DNA of 50,687 bases, from NCBI GenBank assembly GCA_902536515.1, contig CACAXU010000004.1, positions 1 to 50,687 on the forward strand, in the 5' to 3' direction. Origin of the DNA: an uncultured Litorivicinus sp. (GTDB lineage Bacteria > Pseudomonadota > Gammaproteobacteria > Pseudomonadales > Litorivicinaceae). The notes under the pieces were generated by a model, which worked only from the letters and a program-made list of their open reading frames with translations, ran no database searches and had not been told where the DNA came from. The first letter of the stretch is position 1, and each line of letters opens with the position of its first letter. The position numbers were made by a program, and so were the translations under genes. Positions 17,171 to 25,991 of this stretch are shown piece by piece.

Positions 17171-19656
17171 TAGACCTTCCGTGCAACCTCGCGAACATCG
17201 AAAACTTCGATTTTATCGCCTGACTTCACGTCCGTGTAATTCTTAACGCCGATACCGCACTCGGTGCCATTCCGCACTTCGTTGACGTCATCTTTGAAAC
17301 GACGAAGTGATTCAAGTTCACCCTCGTAAATCACGACGTTATCGCGTAGCACTCGTATTTTCTTGTTTCGGTAGACGATACCCTCAACCACCATACAACC
17401 AGCAATCTGACCGAATTTTGGCGAATTGAAGACATCACGTACTTCAGCCACACCGATAATTTCTTCACGCAATTCGGGCGCGAGAAGACCAGACAGTGCA
17501 GCTTTCACGTCATCAACGATGTCATAAATTACGCTGTAATAGCGCAATTCGATTCCATCACGCTCGATGACCTGACGAGCGCCAGCATCCGCACGGACAT
17601 TAAAGCCCAAGACAATTGCGCCAGCAGACGATGCAAGCGTTGCATCAGATTCAGTAATTCCGCCAACTCCTTGTGCAATTAAATTCACTCGTACTTCATC
17701 TGTAGCAAGCTTAATAAGTGCGGCTGATAAAGCTTCAAGCGTGCCTCGCACATCCGTTTTCAAGACGATATTAAGATTGGATACCTCACCAGCTTCCATA
17801 TTGGAGAACATTTGATCCAGCTTTTGCGCCTGCTGACGTTTGTGTTCAGCATCACGAGTACGCTCTGATCGGAATTCAGCAACCTCACGCGCCTTCCGCT
17901 CATTCTCAAGCACCATGAGCTCGTCACCCGCATCCGGAGTTCCTGACAGGCCTAGAATCTCAACAGGAATCGATGGACCTGCTTTTTTAAGCTGCTTACC
18001 ATTTTCATCCACCAGTGCGCGGACTTTACCGACTTGCTCACCAGCGAGAATGGCATCTCCAACTTTCAAAAGTCCATTTTGCACAAGCACTGTTGCAACG
18101 GGACCACGACCACGATCAAGACGTGACTCAACAACGGTACCACGGGCTTGACCTTCGTGAACGGCGGAGAGTTCCAACAGCTCGGATTGCAACAATACCG
18201 CTTCCAAAAGCTCATCGATCCCTTGACCCGTATTTGCGCTCACTGAAATAAATTGAACATCCCCACCCCAGTCCTCTGGAATCACTTCTCGGCTCGCCAA
18301 CTCGGTCTTTACGCGATCCGGATCTGCTTCTTCCTTATCAATTTTATTGACTGCCACAACGATTGGGACACCAGCCAAGCGCGCATGCTGAACTGCTTCC
18401 TCCGTCTGTGGCATGACGCCATCATCAGCTGCAACGACAAGAATCACCACGTCAGTAACCTGTGCACCACGTGCACGCATACTCGTGAAAGCAGCGTGAC
18501 CCGGCGTATCGATAAACGTAATCATTCCGTTGTCCGTATCGACGTGATAGGCACCGATATGTTGGGTGATCCCTCCGGCTTCGCCAGCGGCGACACGGGA
18601 TTTCCGAATTCGGTCAAGTAACGATGTTTTCCCGTGGTCTACATGCCCCATCACTGTCACGACTGGCGCACGAGGTGCCCGCTCACCTTGAAGCTCTTGA
18701 TAATCGTCAAGTACGGATTGTTCGAGTGCATCGTCGGCGACAACTTCGATTTTATGTCCCATTTCCTCGACAACTAGCACGGCAGTGTCTTCATCCAGAA
18801 CTTGGTTGATGGTGGCCATGACACCCATCTTCATCAAAATTTTAATCAGCTCACCTGACTTCACTGCCATTTGGTTAGCCAACTCAGCGACAGTCACGGG
18901 TCCTGAAATCTTCACCTCGCGGATAATTGGTGCGGCTGGCTTTTCGAATTTATGCGAGGACAGCTCCTCAGCAGCTTTACCCGGCTTCCGTCGACCACGC
19001 ATTTTAGGTCCACGCTCATCGTCAGTTGCAACAATCTTGCCACGCTTGTCATCGCGTTTGCCCAGTGGCTTACCATGACGCCGCGGTTCATCATCATCGT
19101 TCGGACGATCGCGGCGTGCATGTGGTTCTTTTTTATGACGTCGGCCATCATCTTCTTTCGGCGGTGGTGGTGGCTCGACGATAGGCGCCACAGTCACTGC
19201 TTCTTCAACAGTTGGCGCGCTCTCTTCAGCAACAGGCGCTTCTTGAGGCACCTTAGCTTCAGCAACTTGCTCAGCCGACTCAGCCTCGCGATGAGCCCGT
19301 TCTTCCGCTTCTTGTACCTCACGTAATTTCGCGTCCTCAATTTCACGCTGCTTTTCTGCTTCCGAAGTCAAATCTCGATGCACATAGGTGCGCTTTTTGC
19401 GAACCTCAACATTTACTGCGCCAGCACCTGCCTTTATGGTTGATGTCGATTTACGACGTAACGTGACTTTGGCGGGTTCCGCAGAGACTTTCGCTTGTCC
19501 TGAACGAATATGCGCAAGGAGTTTCTGTTTCTCATCATCAGTAACGACATCATCTGACGATGATTTATCGATTCCAGCCCCCGCCATCTGAAAGAGTAAT
19601 TGTTCAGCTGATATACCAACCAATGTGGCCAGCTGTTTCACTGTTGTGTCAGACAA
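17170..19656 (-). CDS. infB: Translation initiation factor IF-2
   Basis: IF-2 is the GTPase that brings initiator tRNA to the 30S subunit and promotes subunit joining. The 828-residue protein has an N-terminal IF2_N domain (1-55), a long charged linker rich in Glu, Ala and Arg (about 80-245), a second IF2_N (about 250-305), then the G domain with [17 protein letters not shown] and NKID, and domains II to IV. The start is TTG at 19656 with AGGAG five bases upstream. It begins only 3 bp after nusA. Confidence 0.98.
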   Translation of the reverse strand: MSDTTVKQLATLVGISAEQLLFQMAGAGIDKSSSDDVVTDDEKQKLLAHIRSGQAKVSAEPAKVTLRRKSTSTIKAGAGAVNVEVRKKRTYVHRDLTSEAEKQREIEDAKLREVQEAEERAHREAESAEQVAEAKVPQEAPVAEESAPTVEEAVTVAPIVEPPPPPKEDDGRRHKKEPHARRDRPNDDDEPRRHGKPLGKRDDKRGKIVATDDERGPKMRGRRKPGKAAEELSSHKFEKPAAPIIREVKISGPVTVAELANQMAVKSGELIKILMKMGVMATINQVLDEDTAVLVVEEMGHKIEVVADDALEQSVLDDYQELQGERAPRAPVVTVMGHVDHGKTSLLDRIRKSRVAAGEAGGITQHIGAYHVDTDNGMITFIDTPGHAAFTSMRARGAQVTDVVILVVAADDGVMPQTEEAVQHARLAGVPIVVAVNKIDKEEADPDRVKTELASREVIPEDWGGDVQFISVSANTGQGIDELLEAVLLQSELLELSAVHEGQARGTVVESRLDRGRGPVATVLVQNGLLKVGDAILAGEQVGKVRALVDENGKQLKKAGPSIPVEILGLSGTPDAGDELMVLENERKAREVAEFRSERTRDAEHKRQQAQKLDQMFSNMEAGEVSNLNIVLKTDVRGTLEALSAALIKLATDEVRVNLIAQGVGGITESDATLASSAGAIVLGFNVRADAGARQVIERDGIELRYYSVIYDIVDDVKAALSGLLAPELREEIIGVAEVRDVFNSPKFGQIAGCMVVEGIVYRNKKIRVLRDNVVIYEGELESLRRFKDDVNEVRNGTECGIGVKNYTDVKSGDKIEVFDVREVARKV

Positions 19657-19659
19657 AAC

Positions 19660-21180
19660 TTACTCCTGTTCGCTACTTTCTTCGGCTGATTCGTCCGCAT
19701 CTTCTGCGAACCATGGTTCACGCGCTTTCATGATGAGAGTTGCTGCAGCAGCTTCATCCACCCCTTCGATTTCAGTCAATTCATCGACTGAAAGTTCGGC
19801 CAAGTCTTGCATGGTACAAACCCCACGGTCGGCAAGCTGATAAGCAAGCCCTGGTGTCATTCCCTCCATAGTAAGGAGATCATCCTGTGGCTCACGTGCT
19901 TCATCACCAGCAAGAGCGGCTGTCAACAAGACATCACGTGATCGTGCTCTCAGAGTTTCCACCAGATCTTCATCGAACCCCTCGATTGAGAGCATCTCCT
20001 CAACAGGGACATAAGCCACTTCGTCAATCGAAGTAAACCCTTCTTCAACCAAGATGCGCGCTAATTCCGCGTCTGCATCGAGTCGGACCATAAACATATT
20101 GACAAGCTTCTCAGACTCAGCCTCCTGCCGCTCGACAGCCTGTTCCTCACTCATCACATTGAGCTTCCAAGCGGTCAGCTCAGAGGCCAAGCGGACATTT
20201 TGACCACCGCGACCAATCGCTTGGGCTAGATTGTCACCGGTGACCGCCACGTCCATCGACCGATTATCTTCGTCCATCACAATTGAAGACACTTCCGCTG
20301 GCGCCATGGCATTAATCACGAGTTGCGCTGGGTTATCGTCCCATAAAACAATATCCACACGCTCTCCGTTGAGCTCGTTAGAAACAGCTTGCACGCGAGC
20401 GCCACGCATACCGACGCAAGCGCCCACTGGATCAATTCTTCCATCGTTGGTCTTAACAGCAATTTTCGCTCTCATTCCAGGATCGCGAGCAGCACCACGA
20501 ATTTCGATGGTTTCTTCAGCGATCTCTGGGACTTCGATTTTGAACAGTTCGATCAAAAATTCAGGCGAATTGCGCGACAGGATCAATTGCGGGCCACGAC
20601 CCTCGGTACGAATTTCCTGCAAAATCGCGCGGACACGATCATTCACTCGGAAAATTTCGCGGCCGATCAAATTATCACGTGGCATGAGTGCTTCTGCGGC
20701 ACCTCCCAAATCCACAATCACTGAATCACGAGTTACTTTTTTGACTGTGCCGTTTATCAGGCTAAGCAGTCGACTTTCATAATCGGCAACAACTTTTTCG
20801 CGCTCAGCCTCTCGGACTTTCTGAACAATGACTTGCTTGGCGGTCTGTGCCTCAATGCGACCGAAATCAGCTGACTCAACTTCAATTTCGTATTCATCAC
20901 CAACTTGAAGCCCCGTATCGATTTCAGCTGCTTCCTCGGTGGTGAGCTCTGAACCCAAGATGGCCAGGTGGTCATCTGGCACAACAACCCAGCGACGATA
21001 AGTATCGTAATCCCCGGTTGTACGATCAATCGCAACACGAATATCTGCCTCTTCATCTTCATAACGCTTGCGCGTAGCTGTCGCCAACGCCTGCTCGATT
21101 GCTTCAAATACGATACCTTTCGGAATCCCCTTTTCGTTCGAAAAGAGTTCGACTACCTGAAGGATTTCCTTACTTCCCAT
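19660..21180 (-). CDS. nusA: Transcription termination/antitermination factor NusA
   Basis: NusA binds RNA polymerase, enhances hairpin pausing and intrinsic termination, and takes part in rrn antitermination. The 506-residue product has the N-terminal polymerase-binding domain, an S1 domain (GTVKKVTRDSVIVDLGG), two KH domains (AIGRGGQNVRLASELT) and two C-terminal acidic helix-hairpin-helix repeats (about 370-490), the proteobacterial form. ATG at 21180 follows GGAAG five bases upstream. The frame extends to 21207, but that part overlaps rimP. NusA could feed back on the attenuator-like leader upstream of rimP. Confidence 0.97.
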   Translation of the reverse strand: MGSKEILQVVELFSNEKGIPKGIVFEAIEQALATATRKRYEDEEADIRVAIDRTTGDYDTYRRWVVVPDDHLAILGSELTTEEAAEIDTGLQVGDEYEIEVESADFGRIEAQTAKQVIVQKVREAEREKVVADYESRLLSLINGTVKKVTRDSVIVDLGGAAEALMPRDNLIGREIFRVNDRVRAILQEIRTEGRGPQLILSRNSPEFLIELFKIEVPEIAEETIEIRGAARDPGMRAKIAVKTNDGRIDPVGACVGMRGARVQAVSNELNGERVDIVLWDDNPAQLVINAMAPAEVSSIVMDEDNRSMDVAVTGDNLAQAIGRGGQNVRLASELTAWKLNVMSEEQAVERQEAESEKLVNMFMVRLDADAELARILVEEGFTSIDEVAYVPVEEMLSIEGFDEDLVETLRARSRDVLLTAALAGDEAREPQDDLLTMEGMTPGLAYQLADRGVCTMQDLAELSVDELTEIEGVDEAAAATLIMKAREPWFAEDADESAEESSEQE

Positions 21181-21661
21181 CTTTGCTTCCGCCTGCTTGT
21201 GTGACATTAGTCACAACCAATTGACCTCGTTCTATATGCTCTGCTGGGAATTCGTATTCTGTATCCCCGGATTGCAAAAGCACAGCTTGATTCGCGACAC
21301 CAGCGATGACGCCAGAATAATTTTTCCTCCCCTCAAAAGGGACTTTGAGCTTAAGTCTTATTTGAAGACCAACAAATCGCGTAAAATGCTCAAGCCGATA
21401 CAACACACGCTCGATTCCGGGCGATGACACCTCAAGGATGTATCGCTCTGGAAGTGGGTCTTCAACATCAAGAACACGCGAGACCTGACGACTCACCGCT
21501 TCACAATCGTCGACTGTCACTGGGCGATTGGGATGGTCGATCACAAGGCGTAATGTTGACCGGTTTGCTCTGCCAACAATCTCAATCGCCCACAACTCCA
21601 AATCAAGCGAAGTGACACTTGGCCCGAGAAGCTCTGTCAGTTGCTGTTGCTTCGGTGTCAT
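21170..21661 (-). CDS. rimP: Ribosome maturation factor RimP
   Basis: RimP is needed for maturation of the 30S subunit and heads the nusA-infB operon in most bacteria. The 163-residue product contains the LELWAIEIVG strand, DCEAVSRQVSRVLDVEDP and the YILEVSSPGIER signature, with normal length (E. coli 150). ATG at 21661 is preferred; a TTG two codons earlier (21667) is possible. It overlaps nusA by 11 bp. Its start codon overlaps the stop of a 14-codon leader ORF. Confidence 0.95.
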   Translation of the reverse strand: MTPKQQQLTELLGPSVTSLDLELWAIEIVGRANRSTLRLVIDHPNRPVTVDDCEAVSRQVSRVLDVEDPLPERYILEVSSPGIERVLYRLEHFTRFVGLQIRLKLKVPFEGRKNYSGVIAGVANQAVLLQSGDTEYEFPAEHIERGQLVVTNVTQAGGSKDGK

Positions 21662-21702
21662 TTCCAACCGCCAAAAACAAAAAAACCCCTAATGGGGTTC
21701 AT
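21658..21702 (-). CDS. Candidate leader peptide of the rimP operon (14 codons)
   Basis: An ATG at 21702 opens a 14-residue frame, MNPIRGFFVFGGWK, whose TGA overlaps the rimP ATG (ATGA). The coding stretch runs through the whole terminator hairpin at 21679-21699. A purine-rich GAGGA lies ten bases before the ATG. If translated, ribosomes would melt the hairpin and deliver themselves to rimP. This is inference from geometry alone; the frame could be chance. Confidence 0.4.
   Translation of the reverse strand: MNPIRGFFVFGGWK
21679..21699 (-). terminator. Intrinsic terminator in the rimP leader (candidate attenuator)
   Basis: Six-pair stem AACCCC/GGGGTT with an ATTA loop, followed by seven T residues and, after a G, five more. 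It ends less than 20 bases before the rimP start codon, which leaves no room for a promoter between them. Transcripts entering rimP must therefore pass this terminator. Confidence 0.75.
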
Positions 21703-21777
21703 GGCCTGCGTATCCTCTTCTTACAGCACTTGGCGAAACGCAAATCCTACCAAGGCCCCCTTGCAAAAAGCCGCAAT

Positions 21778-21806
21778 ATTATGACGGAGACGTTTTAGTA
21801 AATCAA
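21778..21806 (-). promoter_or_regulatory. Sigma-70-type promoter for the rimP operon
   Basis: TTGATT (21801-21806) and CATAAT (21778-21783) on the minus strand are separated by 17 bp. A start near 21771 would give a leader of about 110 bases that includes the terminator at 21679-21699. The promoter lies just after the stop of the small 74-residue gene. Confidence 0.6.
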
Positions 21807-21809
21807 TCG

Positions 21810-22034
21810 TTAATCTCGAGCGATTCGATCGACCGTACAGCGCTCTCCTGCGGGACATAATAGATTGCGAAGCACCTTGTCTGAACGCTCGATCAGGCTA
21901 TCACTATCACCGAGAGTCGGATAGGGTCTGAAGTTCCACATTTTGGAACCGCGCATAAAACGGACGATACCGATTGGAGATCCTCGACGAAAAACCTCAA
22001 AACTTCGTCGACCGAGACGTTTGATTATGAGCAT
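21810..22034 (-). CDS. Small basic protein of unknown function (74 residues)
   Basis: I do not recognise this protein. It has 74 residues, is basic in its first half (KRLGRRSFEVFRRG, then RFMRGSKMWNFRPYP), carries two cysteines near the C-terminus and shows no signal peptide or membrane segment. It looks real because it has an AGGAGGTG ribosome site six bases before the ATG and a consensus-like promoter 35-63 bp upstream. It lies between the tRNA-Leu gene and the rimP leader, where E. coli has the initiator tRNA gene metY. It could encode a small RNA-binding or ribosome-associated protein, but nothing shows this directly. Confidence 0.6.
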   Translation of the reverse strand: MLIIKRLGRRSFEVFRRGSPIGIVRFMRGSKMWNFRPYPTLGDSDSLIERSDKVLRNLLCPAGERCTVDRIARD

Positions 22035-22068
22035 CGCGGCACCTCCTCATCACTATCTCCAATCTCTT

Positions 22069-22097
22069 AATCTAGGCATCACAACCAATTTTTTCAA
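22069..22097 (-). promoter_or_regulatory. Promoter of the 74-residue gene
   Basis: TTGAAA (22092-22097) and TAGATT (22069-22074) on the minus strand with a 17-bp spacer, 35 bp before the start codon at 22034. Confidence 0.55.
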
Positions 22098-22589
22098 ACC
22101 TTCGTGGTATTAGATGATTTCGCAACCGCAAAAGAATGCAGTGATGCCAATCCAAATCATCGATAATCACTGAAAGCCAAAGAACCCCGGCAAAAATCAA
22201 CGCTACAAACACTGCTGCAGAACCTAGGTCCTAAGTCTTTAATCCGGCCGAAAAGCAGGTGTGGTTCATCACCCACACGAACAACGATAGCCTCAATCGC
22301 TGAGTTGGGCGCCTAACACCGACGACAAGTTCTAAGTACGATTTCAACAGGATCACGAACAAACTAGAAAGCGAAGGTAATGAGAGTCCCCTTAAGACTA
22401 CCTCCTGACAAAAAGCAGACTCATGCTTCCATGCATCCCGAAATCCTTTTGTAGAATATCATGTAGCCTTAATGATGTGCGTCAAACCCTAATAACAGAC
22501 TTCGCCATCGAACTCTCAACCCGACGTCAAGAAACCATAAAACACAGATCAATTAGAATTTTGGGGAGATGACGACCATATTTCAAAGA
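22098..22589. other. Non-coding interval between tRNA-Leu and the 74-residue gene
   Basis: About 490 bp with no credible gene on either strand. It contains a 7-bp inverted repeat CAGTGAT/ATCACTG (22139-22145 and 22166-22172), placed like an operator upstream of the small-gene promoter. It also contains a GTGTGG/CCACAC hairpin near 22260-22279 that, read on the minus strand, is followed by CTGCTTTT and might be a weak terminator for the tRNA transcript. A 12-codon frame near 22400-22440 has a fair ribosome site but no other support. Confidence 0.4.
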
Positions 22590-22675
22590 TGGTGCCGAAG
22601 GCCGGACTTGAACCGGCACGAGCTACGCTCACTACCCCCTCAAGATAGCGTGTCTACCAATTCCACCACTTCGGC
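22590..22675 (-). tRNA. leuU: tRNA-Leu (anticodon GAG)
   Basis: An 86-base cloverleaf with perfect seven-pair acceptor GCCGAAG/CTTCGGC and encoded CCA. The D-arm is of class II type, the anticodon stem CTATC/GGTAG has loop TTGAGGG (anticodon GAG), and a long variable arm precedes the GGTTCAAGTCC T-arm. It lies 44 bp downstream of secG, the same secG-leuU arrangement as in E. coli. Confidence 0.97.
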
Positions 22676-22719
22676 GAGGAAGCCGCAGGTTAATTATCTG
22701 CGCCTAAAAAATCAAGAAA

Positions 22720-23046
22720 TCAGTCGACCGTTTTCGGTGCAACGGGCTCTTTAATAACCGATTGTTTACCTTGAGCTGGCACTTCGGGCAAGCCAAAAGT
22801 ACCGACCGCCTCGGCTTTCTGCTTGGCAATCACAGCCAACGCAAGGCTCGTGGCAAAGAAAAGAGCAGCCAACCCCGCAGTGAGTTTCACTAGGAAACTT
22901 CCTGTACCCGCCGAACCGAAGACTGTCTGCGAAGCGCCACCACCGAAGGAGGCACCGGCATCAGCGCCTTTTCCTTGCTGGATCAAAACGAGACCGATGA
23001 CTGATGCCCCAATCAACACATGTACAATTAAAAGAATCGTTTCCAT
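22720..23046 (-). CDS. secG: Protein translocase subunit SecG
   Basis: SecG is the small auxiliary subunit of the SecYEG channel in the inner membrane. From the ATG at 23046 the product has 108 residues with two membrane segments (about 1-20 and 50-72), separated by the conserved glycine-rich loop QQGKGADAGASFGGGASQ. The C-terminal tail is hydrophilic and rich in Pro and Lys. The start overlaps the tpiA stop by one base (TAATG), so the two are coupled. Confidence 0.95.
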   Translation of the reverse strand: METILLIVHVLIGASVIGLVLIQQGKGADAGASFGGGASQTVFGSAGTGSFLVKLTAGLAALFFATSLALAVIAKQKAEAVGTFGLPEVPAQGKQSVIKEPVAPKTVD

Positions 23047-23771
23047 TATTTCCGTTCCCATGCAGCAATAATCGCCGCAAATTTATCTGCTTTCAAAGAG
23101 GCTCCACCCACTAAAGCACCCGAAACCCCTTCGGCTGAAAACACTTCATCAGCCGATTCCGGAGAAACACTCCCTCCGTATAAGACTAAAGCATCTGCTC
23201 GACCGACCACATCACGAACAGTGGCGTGCATCTCTGCAATATCCGAACGCGTCGCAGATAAACCAGTACCAATAGCCCATACAGGCTCATAAGCGATCAC
23301 AATACCGCTCACATCCAAACTTGCTGTTAACAACGGTTTCAATTGCTGGGCAACCACATCAAGAGCCCGACCAGACTCACGCTCCCCTCGAGTTTCGCCG
23401 ACGCAGAATACTGGGAACATGCCAGTTTCGAGTACCGCAGCAACCGCTGGCAACAAGCTTTCGGAGGTTTCGCCAAAGCGTATTCGTCTCTCCGAATGAC
23501 CTAAGATCGCCATTGAGCAGCCAGCATCATGGGCCATATCCGCGTTGATACACCCAGTTTGTGCCCCGAAATGGTCGCCAATACAGTCTTGAGCACCTAG
23601 CAGAATCGATGAACTGTCGAGGACTTGCGCGATTGGATCAATCCACAATGCAGGCGGACAAATCCCAACAGATGTTGCAGGTTGATGCTCAATCCCAGCG
23701 ACAGCTTGGGCTAATGCAACTGCATCAGCCCGAGCCGTATTCATCTTCCAGTTTCCGATAATCATCGACAT
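23046..23771 (-). CDS. tpiA: Triosephosphate isomerase
   Basis: TpiA interconverts dihydroxyacetone phosphate and glyceraldehyde 3-phosphate. The 241-residue TIM barrel has the substrate lysine in GNWKMN, the catalytic His in ILGHSERR, the catalytic Glu in AYEPVWAIGTG and the C-terminal LYGGSVSPES phosphate loop. It is slightly shorter than E. coli TpiA (255). Position between glmM and secG is the common Pseudomonas-type arrangement. Confidence 0.98.
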   Translation of the reverse strand: MSMIIGNWKMNTARADAVALAQAVAGIEHQPATSVGICPPALWIDPIAQVLDSSSILLGAQDCIGDHFGAQTGCINADMAHDAGCSMAILGHSERRIRFGETSESLLPAVAAVLETGMFPVFCVGETRGERESGRALDVVAQQLKPLLTASLDVSGIVIAYEPVWAIGTGLSATRSDIAEMHATVRDVVGRADALVLYGGSVSPESADEVFSAEGVSGALVGGASLKADKFAAIIAAWERK

Positions 23772-23794
23772 CTATTTCCTCTGGAGCGAGTACG

Positions 23795-25141
23795 TTAGCT
23801 GATTGAAGCGACCTTTTCTACCGATGTCGCAATTTGCTCAGCGCAATCCTTCACTTCGGTTGGGTTAACACCTTCGACCATCACGCGAACCACGGGTTCT
23901 GTTCCACTTGGACGTAACACGACCCGACCAGAATCGCCCAACTGAGATTCGACAGCACTGACCGCGTGGTTCACCAGTTGATGATCCAAATGATCACGGG
24001 AAACAAGAGGGACGTTGATGAGGATTTGCGGATACTTTGTCATGCCATTACGCGCTTCGCTCAATGTTTGCCCAGAGAGTAACAGTGCATTGACAACCTG
24101 AAGCGCGGCCACTAGCCCATCGCCGGTCGATGTCAGGTCAGAGCAAATAATGTGACCAGAAGTCTCGCCTCCCAATGTCCACTGGCGCTCCTCCATTGCC
24201 TCAATCACATAACGATCGCCCACGTTCGTTCGTAAAAATGGAATTTGCATATCAGCCAATGCTTTCTCGAGGCCTAGGTTAGTCATTAAAGTGCCAGCGA
24301 CACCACCATCCATACGACCACGCTGATATCGAGATGCCGCAATGATGTATAAAATCTCGTCGCCATCAACAAGTGCACCATTTTCATCGACTAAGACCAC
24401 TCTATCAGCGTCGCCATCAAGAGCGATACCTAGGTCAGCTTGGGTTGAAACAACGGCTTCAATCAACGCATCAGGTGCTGTCGACCCGACCCCATTGTTG
24501 ATGTTAAGTCCATCGGGAGTCACACCAATCGCTTCGACAGTTGCGCCGAGTTCTCGAAGCACCTTGGGCGCGATTTGATAGGCCGCACCGTTCGCACAAT
24601 CGACGATCACCTTCAATCCCGAGAGGTCTGTACCGAGACGCAAAGTATGCTTACAGAATTCGATGTACCGACCAGCAGCAGCATTGGCCCGAGAGGCACG
24701 CCCTAATAACGGCCCGCTCACTGTGGTAAACGGCTCATCGAGCAGTCGCTCAATTTCGTGCTCCACGTCATCAGGAAGTTTAGTTCCGTTCTTGTCGAAG
24801 AACTTGATGCCGTTATCTTCATAACCGTTGTGGCTTGCGCTGATTACAATCCCGCCCTCAGCTGAGAATATCCGCGTCAGATATGAAATGGCAGGGGTTG
24901 GCATTGGTCCAAGCATCACAGGATCCACGCCAGCTGCGATTAAGCCAGCTTCGAGCGCGGTCTCAAACATATAACCAGAGAGCCGTGTATCTTTTCCAAT
25001 CAAGATCTTCGGGCGGCCGGTATGGCCCCGACGGACTGTTTGACCGAATGCCCAACCGAGCTTAAGTACAAATTCGGCGGTGATGCATCCTTCACCAACT
25101 CGGCCTCTGACACCGTCTGTTCCGAAATACTTTCGACTCAT
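23795..25141 (-). CDS. glmM: Phosphoglucosamine mutase
   Basis: GlmM converts glucosamine 6-phosphate to glucosamine 1-phosphate for peptidoglycan and LPS precursors. The 448-residue protein has the YFGTDGVRG opening, the phosphoserine loop [10 protein letters not shown], the metal loop ALDGDADRV, the GETSGHI sugar loop and the C-terminal [12 protein letters not shown] phosphate loop. It starts 2 bp after folP, which indicates one operon from ftsH to secG. Confidence 0.98.
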   Translation of the reverse strand: MSRKYFGTDGVRGRVGEGCITAEFVLKLGWAFGQTVRRGHTGRPKILIGKDTRLSGYMFETALEAGLIAAGVDPVMLGPMPTPAISYLTRIFSAEGGIVISASHNGYEDNGIKFFDKNGTKLPDDVEHEIERLLDEPFTTVSGPLLGRASRANAAAGRYIEFCKHTLRLGTDLSGLKVIVDCANGAAYQIAPKVLRELGATVEAIGVTPDGLNINNGVGSTAPDALIEAVVSTQADLGIALDGDADRVVLVDENGALVDGDEILYIIAASRYQRGRMDGGVAGTLMTNLGLEKALADMQIPFLRTNVGDRYVIEAMEERQWTLGGETSGHIICSDLTSTGDGLVAALQVVNALLLSGQTLSEARNGMTKYPQILINVPLVSRDHLDHQLVNHAVSAVESQLGDSGRVVLRPSGTEPVVRVMVEGVNPTEVKDCAEQIATSVEKVASIS

Positions 25142-25143
25142 AT

Positions 25144-25986
25144 TTACTGCGTTCCCTGCGTTAACGTTTGCATCACGGCCATTGCATCACGCGTCTCAGC
25201 AACATCATGAACCCGCAAAATTGCAGCGCCATACGATGCTGCAATAGCCGCCGCCACCGCGCTTCCTGTGACACGTTGTTCGACTGGACGACCGGTCATG
25301 TCACCTATCATGGTCTTTCGAGAGACCCCAACCAACACAGGATATCCACTTTGAACAAAGCGATCCAAACTTCTGAACAGAGCAACATTGTGCTCAAACA
25401 TCTTCCCAAATCCGAAGCCCGGGTCGAGCAAAAGCTGATCTTCGGTAAATCCTGCATCTCGGCAAACGTCAACACGTGTCATCAGCCACTGGTACACATC
25501 GTCTACAGCATCATCGTATGTTGGCTGATTTTGCATCGTCTGTGGCGTGCCTTCCATATGCATCAGACAAACGGGGAGGCCTGTCTGTAACGCCGCGGCC
25601 ATCGCTCCCTCGCGTAGCAACGCCCTCACATCATTAATCATCCGGGCGCCATTAGCGGCGCTCTCAATCATCACAGTCGGAGTGGAGGTATCAACTGAGA
25701 TCACTGCATCGAACCTATCGGACAGTGCTTCGACTACTGGAACTACTCGGTCAAGTTCCTCACTTTCCGACACGGGAGCCGCCCCCGGACGTGTGCTCTC
25801 TCCACCTACATCGAGTATGGTCGCACCTTCGGCCAGATAACAGTCAGCATGTGATAAAATCTTATTAAACGACGCTCGCCCGTCAAAAAATTTGCCGCCA
25901 TCAGAAAATGAATCAGGGGTGACATTTAAGACAGCCATTACCTGGGGTCCTCGGAACCCCAGATCTGGCCATGCAATCTTTTGCAT
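25144..25986 (-). CDS. folP: Dihydropteroate synthase
   Basis: FolP condenses p-aminobenzoate with hydroxymethyl-dihydropterin pyrophosphate, the product of FolK, and is the sulfonamide target. The 280-residue barrel shows [26 protein letters not shown], the LMHMEGTP strand, LDPGFGFGK and [10 protein letters not shown]. It lies 5 bp after ftsH and 2 bp before glmM, as in E. coli. Confidence 0.98.
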   Translation of the reverse strand: MQKIAWPDLGFRGPQVMAVLNVTPDSFSDGGKFFDGRASFNKILSHADCYLAEGATILDVGGESTRPGAAPVSESEELDRVVPVVEALSDRFDAVISVDTSTPTVMIESAANGARMINDVRALLREGAMAAALQTGLPVCLMHMEGTPQTMQNQPTYDDAVDDVYQWLMTRVDVCRDAGFTEDQLLLDPGFGFGKMFEHNVALFRSLDRFVQSGYPVLVGVSRKTMIGDMTGRPVEQRVTGSAVAAAIAASYGAAILRVHDVAETRDAMAVMQTLTQGTQ

Positions 25987-25991
25987 CGCTG

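Noticed and set aside
22400..22440. 12-codon minus-strand frame MHGSMSLLFVRR with an AAGGA site
   Set aside because: Too short, with no promoter, terminator or relation to a downstream gene; likely chance.
22098..22589. Search for a metY initiator tRNA, as in the E. coli rimP region
   Set aside because: No cloverleaf, T-arm consensus or CCA end is present apart from tRNA-Leu.
22569..22754. 61-residue plus-strand frame containing RRPDLNRHE
   Set aside because: False translation across the tRNA-Leu gene on the opposite strand.
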